From Fasciola hepatica (taxonomy: Eukaryota; Platyhelminthes; Trematoda; Plagiorchiida; Fasciolidae): DNA of 64,000 bases. A program made the translations under genes and the position numbers. Below are positions 1 to 11,101 of this stretch, one piece after another. The notes below the pieces were generated by a model. The model was not told the origin of the DNA and did no database searches. It saw only the letters and a program-made list of their open reading frames with translations. Each line of letters begins with the position of its first letter. Position 1 is the stretch's first letter. The stretch spans positions 74,501 to 138,500 of the forward strand of contig CANUEZ040000180.1 of assembly GCA_948099385.1 (NCBI GenBank). The letters run 5' to 3'.

Positions 1-189
1 TGGGCGTGCCGGTGTTGGAAATGGTTGGGTTTAAATTTTTTTGGCGCCTACTTGATGGGCCTTAGGCTGGTTTATGAGGCAAATTTGGGGCGTGGTGATG
101 CCGAGGCTGAGATGATCTAGGCCACGGGAAACAACAGGAACGGGGGAAGAGGCTGTGCTCGATTTCGTTGGGGACGATGTTGTTGCAAA

Positions 190-1194
190 TTAGTTGGTAT
201 GGGGTGGTGAGATGGAAGCATTCACTTTCTCAGTATGCTTAGAAGACAAGATGATAGCTGAGCGATAGCTGTCTTTGAGAGATGATTGCATCGCCCGGCT
301 TTCGGTACGTCCTATAGGTGATGGTGGAGATTGGGTTGTAATGTGGAGCCGTTTGGATGGGCACTGAGGAGTTGGCGACGAGCGGGATACATCGAGGTCT
401 ACATCCACTGTTTGTGCATTGGTCGACGGTGCGTGTGTGGATGTGTCAACCGTGGTGGGTTGTTGAGGAGGGTTGGGCGGCCCCGGATCAGGGGAGTGTG
501 ACGAGGAGGGATTGCCGATCACCGACTTCAGGACGTCCCTCTGCAATGGGGTCTTGTCGGCGACAATTTTTATGCTTTTGAATGGGGTGGCTTTGGCGAT
601 AGCCTCTCTCTTTCTGATGAATTCCATGGTAATGTTTTCCTCACGGAACTGAAACAGAGGCGGACGCACGTACCGCTGTGACATTTTTCTTAGCCTCACA
701 CAGTCGTACTCGTGGTGTGACATACCGCAGGCTGGAAGCAACGATCGTTTAATCGAGGAAAGCGGAAGACGGTCCGGAATATTGAAGACCACGGCATTCT
801 TGGATCTTTTAGTTCCTTGGTGGACTTCAGAAGCAATTGAGTCCAGAAAGCGACCGGCTGTTAGTAAACTTTGGGGGTTCGGGTATTTTGAAGGATCCAC
901 GATACACGCTAGCGGTGACAACGCGGCCAGAGCATTATCCATGATACGTAACTGTCCTTCCAAGGATCCTAGGTTTCGTTTTAGTGCCCTGAATTTATTA
1001 CCGGTATCACTGTGGATATCAACTAGTAGTACCGAGCGAGGCTCCGAAGCTGTGGAGAGTCGGGGGCATTTAGTGCTCGAGCACTGAAGACGCCTTGTCA
1101 CTCGGTGGTGAAGGCGGACAGAAGTCGCTTTAGGCATTCTTTGGAAAAGTATTCTTATAGGATTGGAGATCGATGTGTTCATAATGGGGAACAC
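190..1194 (-). CDS. ORF1 protein of LINE-alpha, copy 1 (334 aa)
   Basis: An uninterrupted minus-strand ORF. Residues about 130-230 look like the nucleic-acid-binding region of CR1/L1-type ORF1 proteins: a strand with NAVVFNIP, a basic stretch with VRLRKMSQR, then a PPLFQFREE segment and IKIVADKTPLQRDVLK. The C-terminal hundred residues are rich in Pro, Ser and Thr (PGPPNPPQQPTT). Such proteins coat LINE RNA as part of the retrotransposition particle; this role comes from the family and is not shown here. The residues are the same as in the copy at 11291-12295. The rest of this element should lie left of the window. Confidence 0.75.
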   Translation of the reverse strand: MFPIMNTSISNPIRILFQRMPKATSVRLHHRVTRRLQCSSTKCPRLSTASEPRSVLLVDIHSDTGNKFRALKRNLGSLEGQLRIMDNALAALSPLACIVDPSKYPNPQSLLTAGRFLDSIASEVHQGTKRSKNAVVFNIPDRLPLSSIKRSLLPACGMSHHEYDCVRLRKMSQRYVRPPLFQFREENITMEFIRKREAIAKATPFKSIKIVADKTPLQRDVLKSVIGNPSSSHSPDPGPPNPPQQPTTVDTSTHAPSTNAQTVDVDLDVSRSSPTPQCPSKRLHITTQSPPSPIGRTESRAMQSSLKDSYRSAIILSSKHTEKVNASISPPHTN

Positions 1195-1390
1195 TCAACT
1201 ATCCTACACTGGCAGTTGGGAAGCTGTTCTAACAACGTTTTGTAGATCAGCTGGTTGCCTATGAGTTTATTGTTCAGAAGAAAAAAACCGAGTTATTTTG
1301 AGTTGTGAGGATATTCCTAAGAGCTATTATTCCTAATATAACCCTAGATAGCTTAGTGGAAACTAAACCAATAACAGCACGCAATCCGAC

Positions 1391-1521
1391 GCGGTGTTCG
1401 TTTGACGCGTAGCAACCATTTTCAACGCAAGCCAAAAAAGTCCATTCCAAATAGCCACGTCATCATATACAACAAACAAAGCAGTTTTACAATAACCAAG
1501 CCTCAATGGTGTTCCTTATGG
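1391..1521. repeat. 131-bp direct repeat unit, first of a pair
   Basis: About 90% identical to 2571-2701, exactly 1180 bases away and in the same orientation. Both end sharply after CTCAATGGTGTTCCTTATGG. The pair lies upstream of LINE-alpha ORF1 and recurs in the second long copy at 12492-12622 and 13672-13802. It could be a repeated 5'UTR unit of the LINE or flanking short LTR-like sequence; no coding capacity is seen. Confidence 0.8.
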
Positions 1522-2570
1522 GTCACGATTAAGCCCAAGGGTGTTTCGGTGAAGTCAAGCTGGATGTCCCTGGGAAGTAAAATAGAGGAACTTGGTCGGA
1601 GGTCGGAGGTAACCGGGCAGTATTCTAGGAGTGGCCTCACATGTGAAAGATACGTAGAGAGACCATTGGTGGGTAGTAAGAGACATCGATGTATCAGGCC
1701 TAGTGTTTGCCTAACTTTAGAGATTTAAAACAACGACTGTTCTCAGAAGGTGAAAGGAAAAGAATGGCGTATTCCGAGATAATTACCGAAGGATGTATGA
1801 ATGTGAATAGGCCGTCCAGACTAATTTGGCCGGGCTGTACTGTGCACTTGTAGGTTAAGAGGAAGCTTTCACTCCACGGGTAGTTTCACGAACCACTGGA
1901 CGCGTCAGGCTCGGAGACAGAATAGTTCACACGACATGCTGCCAAGTCTTGAGGAGGTCTTCAAGGAGGAAGGAATACCCTATTTTCACACTGTCAGCAA
2001 AGAGGAATCGGGTACCGCGGCAAATATAAGAGAAAATTTGATATAAATTAGTAGTAATGAGGCCTATGAATATCTTGGGCGACGCCACTATAAATGCTTT
2101 TGCCAGATTACATGTGGCCATCGACCTACACAGCTTGTGAGCCGTGAGAGAGATACGGGGATATCCGGGAGAGCAGGGGATCCGTTAGACCAAGAGATGG
2201 AATTTTGGCTGGCGGGTTCATATGATGAACATGGTCAGGAGACTTGGGCTTGTTGAGATACAGGATAACTACAGAGGTATCGAAGTCCGTTGCAGATGAT
2301 AAGACAAATGGGACTCCAGCTTGCAGGGGGAGCAGCAGCTGCAGTTCAGAAAGCCTTGCTGACCAGGGTTTAGCAAAAGGTTAGATAAGAGACCCATAAC
2401 GACGCTTCTGTTAATTCCTTCAATGGTATTGCCAAATACTGGGGTCTGGATATTGGGCCGATGGTTATCCAAGTCATGCCGCAGGCCGTATTTGAGGTGC
2501 TGATTAAAAAGAGAGGTTTTCTATTTGGGGACAAAGCTGCAAGCCATGAGGGTTTTAAAGTTCAGCCAAC

Positions 2571-2701
2571 GGAACGTTCGAGTGACGCGTAACAACCGGT
2601 TTCAACACGAGCCAAAATAGTCCATTCCAAATAGCCACGTCACCATATACAACAAACAAAGCAGTTTTACAATAACCAAGCCTCAATGGTGTTCCTTATG
2701 G
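2571..2701. repeat. 131-bp direct repeat unit, second of a pair
   Basis: Partner of 1391-1521. Differences cluster in the first 50 bases; the last 75 are nearly the same. The sequences beyond the right end are unrelated, so the boundary is real. Confidence 0.8.
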
Positions 2702-3067
2702 ACTCTCACGCTCCAAATTGGACAACAAATCAATAACTGCAACCGAATTACAGAAAATGGTTAGGAACAGAAGATAGGATTACCGAATACAGTCACAAAA
2801 ATGTTCAAGCTGAGCGGCTCACACCCGAGGCAACGGTGAGGGCCCGATTTGTGACACACATCTAAAGCGATAAAACAAACAATCGGAACTTCGGTAATGG
2901 TGGTTCATGCAGATGAGATAACATTGTTTGCAATATGGCTGTTGATGAATCGAATAAGGTCTCCTGCACTCCTCTACGCCAGCCCCAAACTCCGACCCGG
3001 ATTTTTCCCGTGCAACTCTAGGTGTTGTGAGCCTCATGCATCGGCTCCTCCAGCAGTGTCCCATTAC

Positions 3068-3900
3068 CTAAAACTGATCACCGTCAATGGCAGCTTCCAG
3101 CTGGACAAGTGAATCAACTCTGAGTAGTCCCTCCTTGCTTAGCAGATCCGAAGACCCGCCACCTGCTTGAGGAGAGTTGACCGTTGAATTTATGCCACTA
3201 GAGCCCTGTTCGCCTTCAGTAAGACAAACTTTTCCCTGGTCCGCACTGCTGCCGTATGCTCCGAGCCATCGTCCGAAGCTGATGTGCTTTTGATAACTCC
3301 TATTGGCCACCGGCCACTCGGCAGAGCCTCTGAAGCTAGCAGCCCTCCTTCACATGATCCGAAGTTGCTCTCTTGAATTATCTATTTCCGCCTTTATTCA
3401 GTTGTGACAGTGGAAGATATTCTCTGGTCCCTCTCCTCGAAAACACAGATGTAGGGTAGTTTGCTTGCCTCCGCTGACCAATGGTTCTGTCTCGCAACGA
3501 ATTCGCCGAAATATCTCGTGAGTTAGCCCTCAGGGTAGGTGGATCACTGGGCGTGAGTATCGACAAACCACGGCAGTCCGAGGTTACAGGGGCCAGCGGC
3601 CTTTCTTTAACTAACCGTTCGCTTTCCCTAAAAAATATGAATAATATTTCGTCAGTCATCTGCCACTAAGTCAGAGAAGTTCACTCCAAGCCGAAAGTAC
3701 CGCGAACTTTAATAAGCCCACCAGGATGATTAGCACGGAGAGGATCGAACTGCTACAGCAAGCCTCGTTGCAACAATCTTTCAGCAATCTTATCACCAAA
3801 TCAGTTTTCTATCAGGTTCTCCAGTCCCATTTAACCTCCAACAAAGTTTGTACCACTGTCACTGAGCCCTGGGTGGTATCACCGGATGTTTCACTCCCGG
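3068..3900 (-). pseudogene. Decayed BEL/Pao integrase domain
   Basis: Minus-strand translation gives a broken BEL/Pao integrase. Visible pieces are SDSGTNFVGG near 3838-3867, followed by a stop; a segment at 3378-3659 with ERLVKERPLAPVTSD and LTPSDPPTLRAN, which parallels ERILNNRPLVPV and LTPNDLLTLRSN in the better preserved BEL-1; and TREYLPL, matching LREYLPAL. A possible C-terminal module follows at 3068-3310 (GRWLGAYGSSADQGKV). Frameshifts and stops make it non-functional. Reverse transcriptase is not recognisable between this and the gag relic, so the element is internally deleted or heavily decayed. Confidence 0.6.
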
Positions 3901-4780
3901 AAGCTGGTCAAAGTGGTTCGTTCGTCCTTCGATAGAAATCCGTCGTTTTAGTAAAACTGGGTCGCGATCTTTTCGACCATATCTAGATTCTTGGGCATTT
4001 TGCTTTCATTCCTGCTGCACTTGGTCGCGTATCTCAACTACGAAGCCGATCTCGATTGTCACTGAGCTGTGCGACATCCCAACGTTGAAATTTAATTTCT
4101 ACTGCCTTCTCCGCCGACTGTGTCATATTGCTCTGAATCCGATCTCCCGTTCTCGTTTCTCTTACCAGACTTTTTGGCCCCACGGCCATCGCCTTACCGT
4201 TGCCGTATGATCTGCCTATCAAAACAGTCATCAGGTCACTTATCTACTCACAGCTCTAGTGTCGCTTCTGCACGCTATTCGCCCCTGCCATCGCTGCTTA
4301 ACGCACTGCACTTTGGTTTACTGCCGTTATTCCATATTCTCATTGTTACTTAGTGTCATACCTATATCAAGGAAATAAAACCGCTGAAAGCTTACCGGCT
4401 TACGACTGGCTATTTCTCTCATCACCGCTCTTGAAATCTCTCCCTCTATCCATCGGATCTCTTGGTCTCTTTCCTTGTAATTGACCAAAACGGCATCTCA
4501 CCACAAAATTCTACCACCAAACTGGCCGTTGATTCATAGCACTCGATATCTGAAGATGCATTCCTATACATCCCCGAGTTTTCTATCCATAGATTTTCAC
4601 ACCCCGCTACGTGAAAACGACTTATTGAATACCCTTGGTGAACTTGTCTTTTCTTCTAACTTCTTCGTTTTTTGACACATATCCTTGATTCATCTCGAAT
4701 TTTATCGTTGTGATTAGTTCCGGTACTCAAAGCACTCGGGTAAACCTTTCCACAGTCTGCAGTGAGTTAGGGTCTGACAT

Positions 4781-5568
4781 TTAATTCACTTGCGTAAGCG
4801 CAACTTCACAGTTGAGCATTTTTAATGACAACTTGGTCGGGGCATTTGAATCTTCCACCAGGGGCTCCCAACCTTGCAGTAAGCCGTCAATCAATGGGTG
4901 AGCAAATACGGGATCTTCTCCATTGTAGTCCAGTCTTACGGACAACATAACACATTCGGAAATCGCATCTCTTACTTGTCCCTTGCAGTTATGCATCAGA
5001 TAAAGTGAGAGCTGGCCATCGTCTAGAACTCTACCTCCGAAGTAATATTCAGACCGTTTCACAACCCCTCGCTAAAATGGAGAAAGGCCCTAAAATGACT
5101 TTGGTTCCACTTTAGGTAAGTCCAAGCTATAATCCACTGCAGGTTCTGCCATTGAGGCCGCGGGTGTTGCCCTTGACGCCTCGTTCTGTACATTGCAATC
5201 ACCAAGGTAGCGAAGCAGATGTTCACTTCCCATTGCTTCACCCCTGAATTTACCTCTGGTGACTAGGTTTTCTTCTTCCTGGGCGAGTGCCAAAAGTAGC
5301 TTTGCCATTCCCGTTTCATTCCTCACCTCAAGCAGCCTGCATTGCTTACCTAACTCTGAGCGTAACATAACCTGCTTCGCCCTCATCTCGGCTGACAACA
5401 TATCAGAACTAGCCTCATGGAGAATTTGAACTTAATTCCAGAACAACCTGATATACTAGAATCTGAGCAAGAAGCACTACCAACTCCTACTGGCAAAAGG
5501 GTTTGGTTCACCTGCAGGATATTCTCCTTTGATGCGGAACGGCTTGACGAATTGCTTCGTGATTTCAT
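4781..5568 (-). pseudogene. Decayed BEL/Pao gag region
   Basis: Minus-strand fragments align with gag of BEL-1 and BEL-2. DYSLDLPKVEPKSF (near 5090-5140) parallels SIDLPRVELTVFDG. LYLMHNCKGQVRDAISECVML (4930-5010) parallels LYLTHYCRGRAREAIDGCTML. LSLKMLNCEVALTQVN at the 3' end parallels LVIKMQNCSIALDHLG. An Arg/Glu-rich predicted helical stretch precedes it at 5200-5400. The frame is broken around 5062-5090. Together with 3068-3900 it is one old minus-strand element. No LTRs were found by eye. Confidence 0.65.
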
Positions 5569-6929
5569 TCCTCAGTGCTTGCCGAGAGTATTGAGTATTG
5601 TAAAGTCCCGCCAATGGGAGGTTGAATAGAATTGTATATTTCTTGACCGTGGTCAATACACATGCACAAGGCAAGATCAGAGTATACAGCAGTACATGTC
5701 AATGTGAGGTATTTACAAATTCTAAATTTATGAATCACACAGCAACCGACATACACCAGTAAAGTCATGTAATGTTTGAGTGAACTAAAGTGTTATTGGT
5801 TGAAGCGGGAATTGCAAACTGGTTTCCAATTGGCTGAGGGTGGTGTGGATAGCTGGACAAACGTGAGATTGCTGGTAAAAGCGACAACTGGACGGTCACT
5901 AATGAGTAACAGGGCGGAAGGGATGCCAAAGAACATTATTAGAAGTAAAGCAAGCATGTGGCTTTCAAAGTGCAGTCAGAGGTACCAGAGGATTATTGGA
6001 CACTGATCCAGCATTGGGTAACTAATTGTGGAGGGTCTATGTGAAATAAAAGCAAGTGAATCAAAGGTGATAATAAAACGGACCTTTTGTGCAGGTGATT
6101 ACGGTGTCATATGGAAATTCACATGAAAGCGAAAGCTTCACAAGGATTTCAATGAACTTTTGAAGAGCATGAATGGTGTATGGACGCGTAACGGACTTTC
6201 GAAGAAGAGCCGTCAAAAGAACTGCTAAGAGGAGACAAACGCTACTGGTGCGGCTGGGCAGAAGTTGGAAGAGTGTAAGGAAAAAGGAAAAAAAGAATTT
6301 TTCATGTGATAAAAATATTTTGCCAAATTCTGGTTGGCTGCAGATGGCGGGCATTCTGTTTCATAAAGACCTTGGTTACAGGTGATGGCAGATAGACTGT
6401 TGAGGGTAGCAAGAAGGATAGAGGTGGTTTGACGAAGCGGACAGCGGCGAGGGTTGGGTTTCGTACTACAGCGTGGAAAAAATTGAGCTGTTGGAGTGGA
6501 TTATTGGGAATAGACGTTGAGTGGCTGTGGGTTGATGGTTTGTGCCAGGACTCGCCTCTGCGATCCGGGGAGACTTTCATGAAGGTTTGTTACTCCGTGT
6601 ACGGCGTTCAATATAACGTCAGCAGGCGAGAGTATAGGTTTAAACCCGTGATCAAATCGTCTAGTCTTTACGGTAGTCCGGGATGAACGTGGATTTGGCC
6701 GATGGCTACCCAAGTGACCAATGCGATCTGAAAGAGATCAGGAAGGAGGCAGTCTGGAGAGTATTTTAGCTGTGGGTTATGATTATCGTCTCAATGAAAG
6801 CCAGAAAATGAACATTTTGTTTGAACACGAGGAAGACGCAAGAAAAGCGGGATGGGGCGGTTGTGTTCTAGCCTGAGACAGAGGAATTAAGTGAAGGGGA
6901 GCACTTGTCACTGAAGGATGGAACGGTTT
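5569..6929. other. Region without recognisable gene
   Basis: About 1.36 kb of mixed composition with only short ORFs in all frames. I see no conserved motif, LTR or tandem structure. It separates the BEL relic from the 3' end of LINE-alpha. Confidence 0.5.
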
Positions 6930-6997
6930 ATTTTATATATGTATGCAAATTATGTAAAATGAGAGGGAAGAAAAGAGTGTGTGGAGCGTGCCCAAGG

Positions 6998-7042
6998 TAT
7001 ATATATATAATATATATATATTATATATATTATATATAAATA
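6998..7042. repeat. TA-rich simple repeat
   Basis: Irregular (TA)n with AATATA interruptions, just inside the 3' end of LINE-alpha. Confidence 0.9.
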
Positions 7043-7116
7043 TATAGCTGTATACGTGGGTGCAACATCAGACGGGTCTTGAGAAAGTGGTCGAACACAA
7101 AAGACTGTGGCACACT

Positions 7117-8909
7117 GTAGTCTAATAATCAAGGAAATCTTCATATGCTTGGTCTAGATTTATGTTATCACGAGTTATGCTAATTACAGAGGATACGTCC
7201 AGGATTTTGCATAGTACCCCTTTAAATTGTATTAGCGTGTGACACGATTGCAGTGAGTAAGGAAGCTTATTCCAGAGGCTGGAGTAGATAACCGGGAAAA
7301 ATCTAGATCTGATTGAGAGTCCAGATTGGGGGCTGTAATGGTGAATTGCCTGTGACGGAGGGAGTAGGGAGTCTCACTAGAGAGACCGAGTGGCTTATAA
7401 GGTGAGTGGACTTTTGAATGCAGGAGGTTGAAGAGAAATGAGAGATTGAGCTTGATACGACGTAACCATAGTGGCTCAAGCCGGAGTAGTTCGCACTTGG
7501 CTCTGTAGTTAAGGTTTGGAGAGGTGGCCAGTAATTTTTAGTGAGGGAGCGTTGCATTTTCTCTATGTTGACCCGGTCGGCCTTTCGCATCAGGGTAAAG
7601 ACTAGGGGGCAGTACTCCAGCAGCGACCTGGCGTGTGTCTTGAATATTAGGAGTTTACTCTCCTGAGTACGGTATGTCCTGAGGCTAAGTGCAGTCATCC
7701 TTCTTGCCTTGCCAATTTGGGTCAATGCTTGTTCGTGGAAGTTGAAGGAACATGAATAATGCAGACCCAGATCTCTTACCACATGAATGGTGGGTATCGG
7801 CATACCATTTATTTTAAGGGAGCAGGAGGAATGTGGCATTTGTAAGACGGAAGGGAGCTCTTAGCTGCCGAAAACTTCATCAGCCATCGAGTACACTATT
7901 CGCCAAGGGACTTGAAGTCTGACGGAATATCACTGACAGCTGAGTGCATGGCGTTCGCCTCAAAAGTATAGACTAATTTTATGTCGTCAGCAAAGGGGAA
8001 TTTCGTGCCATGACGCACTACTTGTAAGACGTCACTTGTGTACATAAGAAATAAGAGAGGACCTAAAACGCTACCCTGCACGACCCCGCTAGTAATTTGT
8101 TTGGGCCGAGAGGATGTTCCATTGACGATGACGGTTTGAGGACGTTCAGAGAGGTAAGATGATAGCCAGGACAGAAGGGGGTCGGCGACTCCGTAGGATT
8201 TAATTTTTGGCAGTAAGCGAGCGTGAGATATACGGTCGAACGCTTTAGTCATGTCAAGAAAGATGACGATGATTGACTCGTTGCCCTCTGCCTTAGAAGT
8301 GATTAAATTGGGGAAGTCCATCTGACACGTGAGGCACGAACGGGACTTTAGGAACCCATGCTGAGCTGGGTTGATAAGATTTCGAGAAGTCAGGAAATTT
8401 GCAAGCTGGTCCTTTACTATCCTCTCCATGAGCCTGGAAACAATCGAAGTGTAGTTTATGGGGCGATAGTTCCCCGGATCATGCAAAGGCCCATTTTTGT
8501 GTTTTGGAATTAAACAGGACGCTTCCCATTGAGCTGAGTAGACTCCAGACGACATAGATAATGTAAAGAGGTTCAGCAATAGGAGCACTAGGTCAGGTCC
8601 TCCAGATCGAAGTAGGACAGGTGGAAGGTCGTCAGGCCCCGGGTGATGGGAGGGCTTCGTGTTGGCCAGGAATTTCCTGATGTTGGCCGTGGTAAATATC
8701 ATGGTTGATATCGCGTCCTGTGTGAGCATCGGATAGCATAATGGTAGAGGGTTAGTGTCCGTAATAAGAGCTGAGGCGAAATAGCAGTTGAAAGCCCCAG
8801 CCATATCTTCTGGCGAGACAAGGCCGGTACCATTTTGGATAAGGAATGGGATATTGTTTCCATTGCTGCGCGAGTTGCGAGATTTTAGCAGTCTTGAGAG
8901 AAGCTTCAC
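7117..8909 (-). pseudogene. LINE-alpha ORF2, reverse transcriptase and C-terminal region
   Basis: The stretch 8909-7896 is open for 337 codons and shows the non-LTR RT blocks in order: NYRPINYTSIVSRLMERIVKDQL, AQHGFLKSRSCLT, FLDMTKAFDRISHARLL, GVVQGSVLGPLLFLMYTSDV and the catalytic FADD box (about 7985-7996). After a stop the frame resumes at 7839-7303 with RDLGLHYS and LLEYCPLVF. A further shift is needed near 7303 to reach a tail with SLWNKLPYSL and a stop near 7117. The enzyme would copy LINE RNA at a nicked target. The catalytic residues look intact, but the frame is broken at least twice. Confidence 0.8.
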
Positions 8910-9121
8910 ACTTTGAGGCTGTTTTAGGGCAGTCCATTCTTGCTTTTTGAGTTTATCCTCGGTCGCTGCATAGAGATCACAGCAGACTTGGCTTATTCTG
9001 AGTGTCAGAGAGAAGTCCCGATTCCTGAGGAATGAGTTCTAGAGCTTACAAATCTTTTGTAGAAGTCTGTCAATTTTGATAGTCTTGGCTCTAATATGTC
9101 TAACGGTTGAGGTAAGGCAAT

Positions 9122-9960
9122 TTATGGAGGAAAGCAACTTGACATAGACACATCGGCTGCTTTTTGCGGATCAGATGTGAGGAAGAAGTAAGACCAGTCA
9201 ATGCCCCGGAGGGAGGGAGCTAACTGGGCCCAGTTAGTCAGTCTGTAGGTGTTTTGGTTTTTGATTTCGACAACTTCAGGTAGGCATGATTCTTGTGTAA
9301 CATAGAAGTGACATATGACCATTTTGTGGTCACAACCGGAGAGGTTTTGTGTGACGGAGACGTTCACGTCACGGAGGCCATGAGTGAACACCAAATCGAG
9401 GATATTGATATGCCTTGTTGGTGTAGAGACGTGCTGTGTCCATCCTGCAGTGCAGGTGTCCAGAACGAAGTCGGACAATTAAGAGGGGGCAGTCATCGCA
9501 TTCCAGCAAATACCCGGAGTGTTAAAGTCTCCTGCTATTATCTTTGGACCTAAAGATAGAGTGGAGATGTACCCGAAAGCCCTAATGATATGCGGGGAAC
9601 CAGAGTAGCTAAAAGTAGGTGCGCGGTAGACGCACTCAATATGCAACACGTTTCCAGGAATACGGACAGAGAGTCAAAGAGAGTCGATAATATAGTCAAG
9701 CACTGGGTGGTGGAGGAGGATGGTAGTAAATTTGTGTTTAATGTGTGCCAGACAGCCACCGCCTTGGCGTTTCACTCTGCTTACTCGAAAAGAGTTATAG
9801 CCTACCAACGAGACAACGTCAATTGGGGTGTGGTCGGCTAACCATGTTTCTGTAACCAGAACAACGTCAAAGCTAGAAGCAAGTACATGTTTCCTCAAGT
9901 GGTTAATTTTGTTCAACAGCTACGGGAATTCAACAGTAGGAGGGAAACTCTGTCTGTATC
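9122..9960 (-). pseudogene. LINE-alpha ORF2, endonuclease domain
   Basis: Minus-strand pieces of an APE-type endonuclease: SLLLLNSRSC near 9940, VVLVTETWLADH near 9850 (metal-binding Glu), and at 9478-9122 HINILDLVFTHG and GCDHKMV (the usual SDH becomes CDH). Frameshifts lie near 9670 and 9490. It would nick the target DNA for target-primed reverse transcription. It is a relic, as the reading frame is not continuous. Confidence 0.65.
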
Positions 9961-10217
9961 TTTGCTATTACAAGGCGCTAAAGCTCTGCGTGAGAGCAGC
10001 GGAAGATTATTGTGGCCGAGTATGCTTCCGGCAGCCGGGTTATCAGCCAGGAGGGTGTCACCAGGGGGAGTAGTAACTGATCTGGGGGGATTGGCAGGTG
10101 GGTTACATGGTACTTGTTTGTAGGGTAAGGTGTGGTCGCCTATATAGGACGCCTGATTAGAGGGTGTCAAGTCTATGGAGACATCAGGAGGATGACTGCC
10201 GCAGGATGCAAGTTGGG

Positions 10218-11065
10218 TTAGATACTCTGGAAGACTGATTGGGAGCAGCACTGGTTGCGGTGCCGGGTGAGTCGAGGACCACTAGAGGGACCTTTGGTCA
10301 GTATCAGAATGGCCAGTAAGGGTTGGGGGAGTGCTGGTAGGACAGGTAGTACGATTGAATTTGCGATTTCTGAGTTCGATTGGGAACCTATGGAGTGACC
10401 GGCCGCCACAGGATCAACCAAGAAGTCAGGGGGAGCTTCACTAAGGATGAGTGGGGGGGTCTGAAGCGAAAAACCAGTGTGGAGTGGATGGAAGTTAGAA
10501 GTATCGTCTTCAATTATAGGGGCGGGGCCTAGGTTTGTGGATGAAATACGAGTTGGTCGGCTGATGGTTATACCACCATTGGGTAGCATGTGCGGGCGAA
10601 TACTCTGGGATAGAGCTATGGTATGGGGCCATGTTTCGCCCAGGATATATAATGAAAAAATTGGTATTTCGCGTCGGCACTGAGTAGCCGTGGGATGTAC
10701 CACCGGTTGTTTGGGTGGGAGCCCGATTCGAACGGGTGGTTGATGGTATACTGCCGCGGTTGGATTGAGGTTGGTAAGTTGCTGGGGTACAGGTAGGGGC
10801 TGCAGTGAGGTGAGAGGCTTAAAGGAAAGTCTGGTAACTGAATCCGACAGGGTGAAACATTGAGCGAGTACAACGAACGTTGTGCTTGGTGTATTGAAAA
10901 ATTAGAAGGTTCGAATGGTGGTGACAAAGGTGGTGGTGGTAGGAACAGGGGCAAATTTGCAATATGGTGGAGCATCGGTAGACAGGACGAAGGTGACATA
11001 CGCGTAGTTGGTCGCACCATTTTGGGGTTGGCAACATGGGTCTTTGGATGCTTATTTAGGTGCAC
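10218..11065 (-). pseudogene. Pro/Ser-rich linker between LINE-alpha ORF1 and ORF2
   Basis: Two overlapping minus-strand reading frames (11065-10616 and 10703-10218) are rich in Pro, Ser and His (LPPPPLSPPFEPS, ISRPTRISSTNLGPAP). Similar low-complexity tails are common at the C-terminus of CR1-type ORF1 proteins. The frame switches near 10650. I see no domain. Confidence 0.4.
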
Positions 11066-11101
11066 AGGTGGAATACTAACGGAGGGACCGAGGAGTTTCG
11101 G

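Larger units (their letters stand above)
1..2933. repeat. Long direct repeat, copy 1 (LINE-alpha ORF1 plus its 5' flank)
   Basis: This block matches 11102-14034 base for base at a constant offset of 11101. By eye I found only two substitutions (near 108 and near 2526). It contains a complete LINE ORF1 on the minus strand and about 1.7 kb upstream of it. At 2934/14035 identity drops at once to roughly two thirds over the next 45 bases and then fades. The left end lies at or beyond the window edge, so the true length is unknown. Confidence 0.95.

Noticed and set aside
782..1087. Plus-strand ORFs within 357-1728 and their copies at 11458-12829
   Set aside because: They overlap or adjoin the better-supported minus-strand LINE ORF1 and have no domain; they repeat only because the block is duplicated.
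2897..3112. HADEITLFA as an RT catalytic box on the plus strand
   Set aside because: Only this short motif matches; neighbouring RT blocks are absent and the minus strand carries the BEL relic.
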